In this document: in pieces, positions 57,150-64,000 of the stretch
Position numbering within the stretch: the stretch's first letter is position 1
How the letters are laid out: each line of letters starts with the position of its first letter
Assembly: GCA_001972305.1 (NCBI GenBank)
Contig: BDDD01001605.1
Coordinates: forward strand, 163,599 to 227,598
DNA from: Cephalotus follicularis
Lineage: Eukaryota; Streptophyta; Magnoliopsida; Oxalidales; Cephalotaceae
Length of the DNA: 64,000 bases
Direction of reading: 5' to 3'
Program-made: the position numbers and the translations under genes
The notes under the pieces: generated by a model
Databases searched by the model: none
Told to the model about the DNA's origin: nothing
Seen by the model: only the letters and a program-made list of their open reading frames with translations

Positions 57150-59058
57150 AATGTACTCCCTCATAGTCCGCCTCGGAGAAGGATATAACCTCCTCATCTC
57201 CACCAGTCCTCAGCCTCTTGCTGTGATGGACCTGTTACACCGCAAGGGACTGCCTCTCATAGGCTTTCCTGACATTCTTATGGTCGCCACCAGACGCGAC
57301 CCCCCCAAAGATGGTGTGGATAACACCTCTGGGTTTCTGCTGCTGCTCCTCCTCTTCCCGAGGAGCCTTTTCTCTTCTTTGCTCCCTTCTTCCCTGGGGA
57401 GCCTCTCTATCCACATACTTGCGCAGATGTCCCCACTGGATCAGGTCCTCGATCTGATTCTTCAGCTGCCTGCACTCCTCGGTATCGTGCCCATGGTCAC
57501 GATGGTACCGGCAGTATTTTTCCACGTCCCTTTTCTCTGCTGGGGACCTTAACTTCTCAGGCCACTGGATGGGGACCTTATCCTGCTCCACCGTAAGTAT
57601 TCTGGTGCGCGTGTCCAGGAGGGGGGCAAAGTTGTTGTAGGATGAGTTTGGAGCCCCTCCCTGGGTTGAGTCATCCCTCCTGGAAAGCTTGTGTATGAGG
57701 TCGTCCTTGGTCAGGTCTGACCTCTCCCTCAACTTTTCCTTCCCGGGAGCATTTCGTGAATGCTCCCCTCTCTCCTCCTGATGGCCCGACCAGGGGGTTT
57801 TTTGTTTCCTGGCTGCCATCCCTTCCTCGGCATTGACGTACCTCTCTACTCTCCTCAGCAGGTCTGCCATGTCCACGGCGGGTCTCTTCAGAAGAGAGAA
57901 AGTAAAAGAGGAGTTGTTCCTCAGCCCACTGTTTAACGCCACCATGGCAAAGGATGGCTCCAGGTCCTTCACAGTTAGAGACTCATTGTTGAACCTGGTG
58001 AGGTAGTCCCTCAATGACTCATCTCTCCCCTGCACCACGTTGATCAAGTGGGTGGAGTTCCTCCTCTGCATGGTGCTATTGAGGAATTTGGTGACGAACA
58101 GCTCCGTAAGCTGATCAAAATCCTCCACTGACTTCTGAGCCAGGGTTGAGAACCACAACTGGGCAGCTCCAGTCAACGTTGCCGGGAACCCTTGGCAAAG
58201 TGTGGCGTTTGAGGCCTAGTGCACCAACATGGTTTGGATGTAGGTGCGCACATGTTAGAGGGGATCCGTGGACCCATCATACTTGTCAAGGTTGGGGAGC
58301 CGGAATCCACTGGGGATACGCTCCGTCATGACCTCGGTTGTGAATGGATGGGCGCTGAGGTTGCACACCTCCGCCAGATACCCCCTCAGCTTCTCGGCTC
58401 CTTGGAGCCTTTTCTCCACCTCTGTAAGCCTTCTGTTCATCGCTTGCTCCACATCTTCAATGTTCCTAGCCCTGCTAGAAACACGTGACCCCCCAGCCAA
58501 AGCGACTGTGTGGTCGTGCCTGCTCCCCTGCCTCGCTCCTGCTCTGCGCGAAGCATCGGAGGGCACTCGTACCTCCTCTACGTGCCTGGCCTCCTCTTGG
58601 GGATCCACTTCCATAAGCTGGTGCTCAGGACACACTCTTCTGGGATCGTTGGGTTGATCCCGGGCAGTTGAGGACTCTGCCCTCTGAGATACATTGATCT
58701 CAAGTCTCTTCCCCAGGGGAAGATTATCCCCTGACCGCCTAGGGGGAAGTTCGTCTCCCCTCAGCGGGTTTCGCCTGGCACCTCGGTGGTGCCTTGTCTC
58801 CACCACTGGCTTGTTAGGACCAGAAACTCCTCGGACCACTGAGGGAGCAGGTCCGGCCTGTTGTCGGTTGGCCAAAGTGGTGACCAGCAAATCGGTAAGG
58901 TGTTCCACCCCTTGGATCAGTCGGTTGAACTACTCCCCCGTAACGGGAGCTTGCTCGACGTTCGTGGCAACTTGACTAGTTTGGGCCGAGTCGTTCCCAG
59001 CCGCATGCTGGTTCCCACCCGTTGCAGAGTGGTTGTTAATGTTCTTCCTCGGAGGCAT
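57150..59058 (-). pseudogene. gag: Tat gag, right element
   Basis: Starts at ATG 59058, reading MPPRKNINNHSATGG, 26 bp inside the primer-binding site. A TAG lies where the left copy has Gln (GEQFN becomes GE*FN), about 58930. The frame continues through LTDLLVTTLANRQQAGPAPS and IPSGFRLPNLDKYDGSTDPL, a stop at 58255, and the gag core at 58176-57235 (GAAQLWFSTLAQKSVEDFDQ, INVVQGRDESLRDYLTRFN, ADLLRRVERYVNAEEGMAAR). Near the end is a CX2HX4HX4C knuckle (CRYHRDHGHDTEEC), then a basic stretch. It forms the particle in intact relatives. Three or more stops or shifts inactivate it. Confidence 0.85.
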
Positions 59059-59083
59059 GATTCTAAATGGCTTTTCGCTGCGA

Positions 59084-59101
59084 TTCCCACAGACGGCGCC
59101 A
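59084..59101 (-). other. Primer-binding site, right Tat element
   Basis: The minus strand reads TGGCGCCGTCTGTGGGAA, two bases inside the LTR. This type of site is familiar from Tat-like elements. The tRNA is not assigned. Confidence 0.85.
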
Positions 59102-59103
59102 AC

Positions 59104-59646
59104 TGTTGATGCAAAAATCTTTCCTTCAACAATACCCCACGTGTAAGGGCTTGATTTGTTTAGAGAAATGCTGGAATCTGTCCGAGAAATAGTGTTGGCT
59201 GACTGGTAATCCCTGCACAAGTAAATGAGAAGAGTATAAGGTCCAGGAAGTGGTTCTTCCGGGGACACTCCGACGCTTAAGTTAGCAGTTACACAGAGAG
59301 TATTGAGGTTCTTTGAGTACTAAAATGGCTGACCTTTGTATTGACTGTGAAACTGGTATTTATAGATCTCCCAATGATTGACGAACGTCTAATCAGGAGT
59401 TGGTTACCCCTAGGGGAAATGTGTCAGTGGTCCTAGCATTTCCCCTGATCTACTCCAGATTTGGTGGCTGTGGCGACATGCCCATCTCTAGATTATGGGG
59501 CTATGGCGGCATGCCAGTCTCCTTTCCCAAGTTGATGTGATGGCAGGCCGTGATGGCAGGCTACGCGCCTAAGCCCTTGAGTGACATCTGTCTTCCTCTC
59601 TTTGAGACACGTGTCCTTATGCTTAAAAAAGTTTTTTCCTGTATCA
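59104..59646 (-). repeat. 5' LTR of the right Tat element (543 bp)
   Basis: Aligns with 39233-39776, differing by one base in length and scattered substitutions. Ends TGTTGATGCAAAA...TGTATCA on the plus strand, and contains GACACGTGTC near 59610. Confidence 0.9.
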
Positions 59647-59651
59647 AATAG
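59647..59651. other. Target-site duplication AATAG (right)
   Basis: Matches 39228-39232. Confidence 0.85.
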
Positions 59652-60585
59652 CAATTGTGTTCCGTTTGTTAGTGTTGCGTACTAAGGATCTGCATGTTAA
59701 CTCGTTGCTATTTGATATCGCATAATTAATTCTTTTTTTTAGTCATTTTTTTATATGTGTTGTTATTTAAAGATGATTTTAGATCAATGATAAGCCTATT
59801 AGTTTAACTTATAAATTAATTGAGTTTCGAACAACGATATTTTTATTTTCATTTAATACAATTTTTAGCACAAACTAATAATCAACACTCGTTTTTTGTG
59901 TACACGAATTATATGTTAGTATGTTAGGTATCATTATTGTGTTGGCTTGTCCGATCATATAACAAAAAAAATAAGAAAACTATCTTATTATTAAGTATGT
60001 TGTAACACCTCGGAGGTACCACATAACACAAAGGTGAAAGAGTATATACTAAAAAAATATTCTAGGATATATGCCTAGAGAAGATATATCATAAATTATA
60101 CATGATATATGAGATACAATTTTCATTAAAACTCTTTTTCAAACTCAAAGTTAATACAGTGGAATCAAACTTGAGTTCTGAAAAAAATACAAAACTTTCT
60201 TGTGGATGTGATTTGGTGAAAATTTATGCTGATTGTTTGAAGCAATTGGGCCTTGATCCTTTGCAGTATTTTGTAGTATGCGTATCACAAAGTTTTGACA
60301 GTTAAATATGAGTTTTTTTTTTTAAAAAAAAGAAAGAAATATAAGTAGGATCAAACAATCAACAGTTTGTGCTAAAGAATGCTGCATCACAAAATGGTGT
60401 AGAGGATCTTGTTCTCAAACAATTGGATTGACATGAAGAGTATGATGCTGAAGATGACAGTCAGGTGATAATCAATCTCAATGTTTAGAAGTCGTTTACA
60501 ACACAATGAAAAACGGAATATGTACAGCACAGGATTTGGACAACCATCAAGCAATTGGATTTGGAACTTTAGATAGTAGTTGTAA
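59652..60585. other. AT-rich unique DNA downstream of the monooxygenase gene
   Basis: No recognised gene. Some stretches (60120-60300 and 60360-60480) have coding-like composition but no domain is recognised and stops are frequent. Part of it must be the 3' untranslated region of the gene at 60586. No clear minus-strand AATAAA was picked out. Confidence 0.5.
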
Positions 60586-62549
60586 TCAACACACACTGAG
60601 CTTGCCACAATCAAAATCAGCTTTCTTCAATAGCATTTTAGCAAGGAAAACTGACAAAATTTTATCTCTCAAGAAAGTCATTATCTTCCCATCGCTTTCT
60701 TGTATAAAACCGACAGTATAAGCTGTGGTGATGAGATCAATGCTTCTCCATTTCCTCTGTTTGGAGAACTCTTTTAGGCCCTTCTCAATCCTCTTATATT
60801 CCTTATTGTTGTCTTCATCTCCACATGGTTTATTCAACAAGGCATTTCCAATAAGTTTGGCTAACACAACACCATCTTCCAATGATGAGCAGCCACCTTG
60901 GCCAATGTCCGGTGTCATGGGATGGAGTGCATCGCCGGCGACACATACATTGCCTTTGCTGATTTGTCTCCATAGCAGCTCCCATGGGTACCTAAATCTT
61001 AGAGGAGATGATATAATACTGTCCAGATCTGTCTTTTCTATAATATTTCTTGCCTCATCAGGTAAATCTACAAGCTTGCTTAATACGAATTGCTTCATTT
61101 TAGATGGGTTGTCCAACTCTTTGTCTACAAGTAAACGATGGAAGTTGATTTAGAAACAATGAGAGTTAAAAATGAGACTACAAAATAAAGATATCTTCAA
61201 TCTGAATGTTAGCAGCATTTAGGCAACAAGACCATTATGAAGAGACAATAACATGGTCATTTACCAATTTTAAACCTATCACGTCCATTTAGGCTCTGAG
61301 ATTAAGCAATAAAATCATTAAGAAAATCTAGTTAGGTGGATTCCATGTGTAGGTGAGGTTTTACTTATTTTGCAAGTATGTGTAAGTGCAGATACATTAT
61401 CCAAGGCATTTTACCTTCGATGGAGGGCCTCCAAGTAAAAAACCAATACATTTTTTTATCATCACAGGGGAGCAAACCATATCGATAACCTTTCCCAAAG
61501 AATTGCAGAAATTTGGAACCAAAGTCATGGCTTTCACTGAAATATGCAAATCCTCTAATGGCTGATCGTCCTGTAAAAGCTGGTTTCTTGAACCCCAAAT
61601 ACTTTGAAACCACAGAGTTCACTCCATCACATCCAATCAAAACCTGTTATTGACAACTAAATACAGTTAATGATACGGGTAAATGTGATAACTTGAACTG
61701 GAACGGTAGTCTTGTTAAAGTTACATTGCTTTTACCTTGGTTTTGAGGATGGTTCCATCAGCAAGATGCACCAACTTGAAGAAACCTGATTCCTCAATAG
61801 AAACCACTTTGGAGGAGAACCTAATGGTGCCACTAGGGAGATCCCTCTCAAGGGACTCCAATAAAAGTTCCCTTTGCACACAACGAACTTCGTGCTCTCC
61901 GCTGGATATGGCAACCCCCCACAATTTAGAAATCACCAAATATCACAACCATATATGAACACAACTCAACATATTAACAGTATTGAAATGCCCACAAAAA
62001 CTTTTAAATGGCTTTGCAGGCAGCGTGAGATAAATACAATGAGTTGGATGACATGAGTACCATAAATTTAATAACTTACTTTGTTCCTTTGGCCTTGCAT
62101 GATATCTCAGAAGGGGGTTGCCCTGAAATTTTCGAGGCAACCACTATCCTGCAATCAGATCTCTCCAAATCAGTTCATTGTAAACATAAAAAAAAAAAAA
62201 AGATGTCAGTTACATATATTTATGTAGTTACCCTTCGATCAGGCCATGTTTTTGACGAAGAGAGTCACCAATACCAACAGCATCCAATGCCTTCCAAGCA
62301 TTAGTCCATGTTGTGAATGCAAATCCATTGGCCCTCAAATTATCCGATGATTCCAACACTAAGCTTCCAATTCCTTGTCTGCAGCATATATTACATATTT
62401 CTATTATAAATAATTACTATAGGGATATATATTAAAACATATGCACACACATAAAGTAGTATGTTTTTGGTATACCTATGAAGTCCCAAGGAAGTTGTGA
62501 GGCCAGCAATTCCAGCCCCCACTATCACAATGTCTTCAACCACTTCCAT
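60586..62549 (-). CDS. FAD-dependent monooxygenase (plant MO1-like), six exons, 407 aa
   Basis: Exons: 62549-62476, 62378-62232, 62148-62080, 61901-61736, 61643-61415 and 61124-60586, all with GT/AG introns and matching phases. They total 1224 nt including the stop. The protein has the three marks of the aromatic-hydroxylase flavoprotein family: the N-terminal GxGxxG fold ([19 protein letters not shown]), the DG motif in the middle ([17 protein letters not shown]), and the GD motif near the C-terminus ([19 protein letters not shown]), which bind FAD and NAD(P)H. The length fits plant MO1/CTF2-type monooxygenases (about 400-410 aa), related to salicylate hydroxylases and zeaxanthin epoxidase. 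The substrate is unknown. No signal peptide or transit peptide is evident, so it is probably cytosolic. A shorter relative lies at 13812-14118. No stops or shifts were seen. Exon edges are my reading of splice sites. Confidence 0.9.
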
Positions 62550-63872
62550 TATCTTTTTGTTTTTTATATAGTGATACTATAGCTTAGTACAAAACTGATA
62601 TAGGAGGGTGACTACATAGAAGTTATAACATGTCTAAATCTTATATAGAGTAATGATTATCAAATTACGACAAAATACATTTTGGGAATTTGGTCGGGAA
62701 CGAAAAATACAATTTGGTGATGCCAGTGCATGCGTAAGCTCCGGGGCAGTAAACCATGGCGGCGGCCATGCTATTTATATTTAATGATACATTTATTAAA
62801 CTCTGATCGGATTTAATTGATACGACAAGTGAATCGGTCTGAATCTATTATAAAACTGTTTAAGTAGTTAATTTATTTAGACATCGATCAAATCAGTGAC
62901 TTAGAATTGATTTAAACTAATCAAACTGGTGAACTTATCTGAGTCACATCGAATCGTTCGAATTGAATCATTGATTCATTAATCCGAAATTTTAACCTGT
63001 TTATTCACAGGTTTAATTTTTTCAAGTATGATTAAGACAATGTGATGATTTGCTTAAAAAAATACAAAAACAAATATGTCAATCCATATGATATTATAAT
63101 TGGAATAATCAATTATTTTTCTTCTTAATTTATTGTATAGAAAAATTCTGGATAGTTAGCAAGCGTGAAAGCCATCAGTTTATTGGCCCTTTTAATAGGC
63201 TAAAAAAAACATGTATATAACATAAAAAAAAAAAATTGACAACATTTCATAAATATCCGTACAGTGCAACATGACGTTAAAAAGAAAACTAAACGTGGAC
63301 TAATGTTATTAATCACAAGTGAGGTGATATTATAAGTACATGAATTTTCAATAAATCAAATATTTTCACATAAGAGACTATTGAAGAGAAGATTTTCGTA
63401 TAAACAAATTTGTTCTCGAAAGAGTAAAAAATTCACAGTTGAGTACAGTTGTGAAGTCAAATTATAAGTGGTGTTATCAGCGTTAATACCTTGAACGCAA
63501 CACATGCATGCACCTAGTAAACTTCCAATCTTAGCTGTTAGTATGAGCTCTAGCCGTCAAGGCTAAAGATCCAAAGCTAATTAATACTAAGTTTCATTTG
63601 TCTATGTCAAAAAATATCTATGTAGACTAAACCCTATCATACGTCATATAACTACATAATAAAGCCGCGTTTTGTATTGTGGTTGGGTTGCCCAACCACA
63701 GTTGGGGACCCAATCACAGTGTTTAGTAAATAAATTAAAACTGCTTTTAAGTGAAAGCGCTTTTAATTTTTACAAAACGCACCGTGATTTTTGACTTTAC
63801 CTCAAAAGACTGGTTGGCGTTCTCTCTACCGTTCTTTCCTACCATTCTTTTTCCCTCAAAATAAGACGTTCC
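62550..63872. other. Monooxygenase promoter and AT-rich intergenic DNA
   Basis: The first about 210 bp match the flank of the left copy. The rest has no coding signal. A perfect short hairpin GGTTGGGTTGCCCAACC lies near 63682, within a stretch ending in 'acaaaacgcaccgtg' that may be a small transposon remnant. Confidence 0.5.
62642..62649 (-). promoter_or_regulatory. Candidate TATA box of the monooxygenase gene
   Basis: The minus strand reads CTCTATATAAG about 95 bp before the start codon, a normal plant distance. A second TATA-like run lies only about 20 bp before the ATG and is too close. Confidence 0.5.
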
Positions 63873-64000
63873 TCTCTCTCAGTTCTCAGACTGTCTCTCT
63901 CTTTCTCAGACTCTCTCTCTCTCAGTTCCCAGTCTCTTGAATCGCTCCTCTCTCTCAGTTCTCAGACTGTCTCTCTCTTTCTCAGACTCTCTCTCTCTCA
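63873..64000. repeat. CT-rich tandem repeats at the right edge
   Basis: CTCTCTCTCAGTTCTCAGAC-type units form two longer blocks, the second beginning about 63950. Such CT runs often lie in plant 5' leaders, so a plus-strand gene may start beyond the window, but nothing proves it. Confidence 0.7.

Larger units (their letters stand above)
39233..59646 (-). mobile_element. Right Tat-clade Ty3/gypsy element, with nested chromovirus
   Basis: Minus-strand element with LTRs at 39233-39776 (3') and 59104-59646 (5') and a perfect AATAG target duplication. Order from the right: LTR, primer-binding site, gag, protease, RT, RNase H, archaeal-type RNase H, integrase, hairpin repeats, then the plus-strand antisense gene, then the 3' LTR. 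A Tekay-like element (39781-48972) was inserted four bases inside the 3' LTR. About 11.2 kb remains without it. The RT to RNase H part is one open frame of 852 codons, but gag, protease and integrase carry lesions. Confidence 0.9.

Overview
This is a transposon-rich stretch of plant nuclear DNA, probably from a eudicot. The evidence is spliced genes with plant-type GT/AG introns, AT-rich unique DNA, and nested Ty3/gypsy and Ty1/copia LTR retrotransposons. No species is assigned. The only clear host gene is a FAD-dependent monooxygenase on the minus strand. It has one copy whose six exons reassemble into a 407-residue protein (60586-62549) and one copy with only its first two exons in view (13812-14118). 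The two copies share 5' flanking sequence, so they are an old tandem duplication now about 48 kb apart because of transposon insertions.

Layout, left to right. 1-2371: end of an unclassified element, broken into a Tat-clade Ty3/gypsy element. 2372-13280: that Tat element, minus strand and decayed, with its 5' LTR at 12784-13280 and a 3.1 kb solo LTR (8138-11260) inside gag. 13281-15439: unique DNA with monooxygenase copy 1. 15445-20432: a 5 kb element whose two terminal LTR copies are inverted, flanked by a perfect 5-bp target duplication, carrying only the plus-strand 'antisense' gene of a Tat element. 20438-22029: unique DNA with a hairpin and a Mutator-like MITE. 22030-38699: a Ty1/copia element with 215-bp LTRs, a SINE-like insert in its leader, and a complete Tekay/Del-like chromovirus (27518-38138) inserted in its RNase H. 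39233-59646: a second, better preserved minus-strand Tat element with 5-bp target duplication, interrupted by a second Tekay-like element (39781-48972). 60586-62549: the intact monooxygenase. The right edge is non-coding and ends in CT-rich repeats.

The three Tat-derived units share a spliced gene on the strand opposite to gag-pol. It lies between the 3' LTR and the end of pol, and has a conserved C-terminal domain and AATAAA signal. In the two copies seen at full length, its two introns keep the same phase. This gene order is known for the Grande/RIRE2 branch of Tat elements. The copy at 16932-19221 has no internal stop over 704 residues, and its N-terminus matches the first residues of the histone H3 tail. 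The inverted-LTR architecture of that element, its junction at a 14-bp palindrome, and the H3-like N-terminus are the most unusual signals here. All pol genes in the window carry stops or damaged catalytic residues, so none of the elements looks autonomous now.
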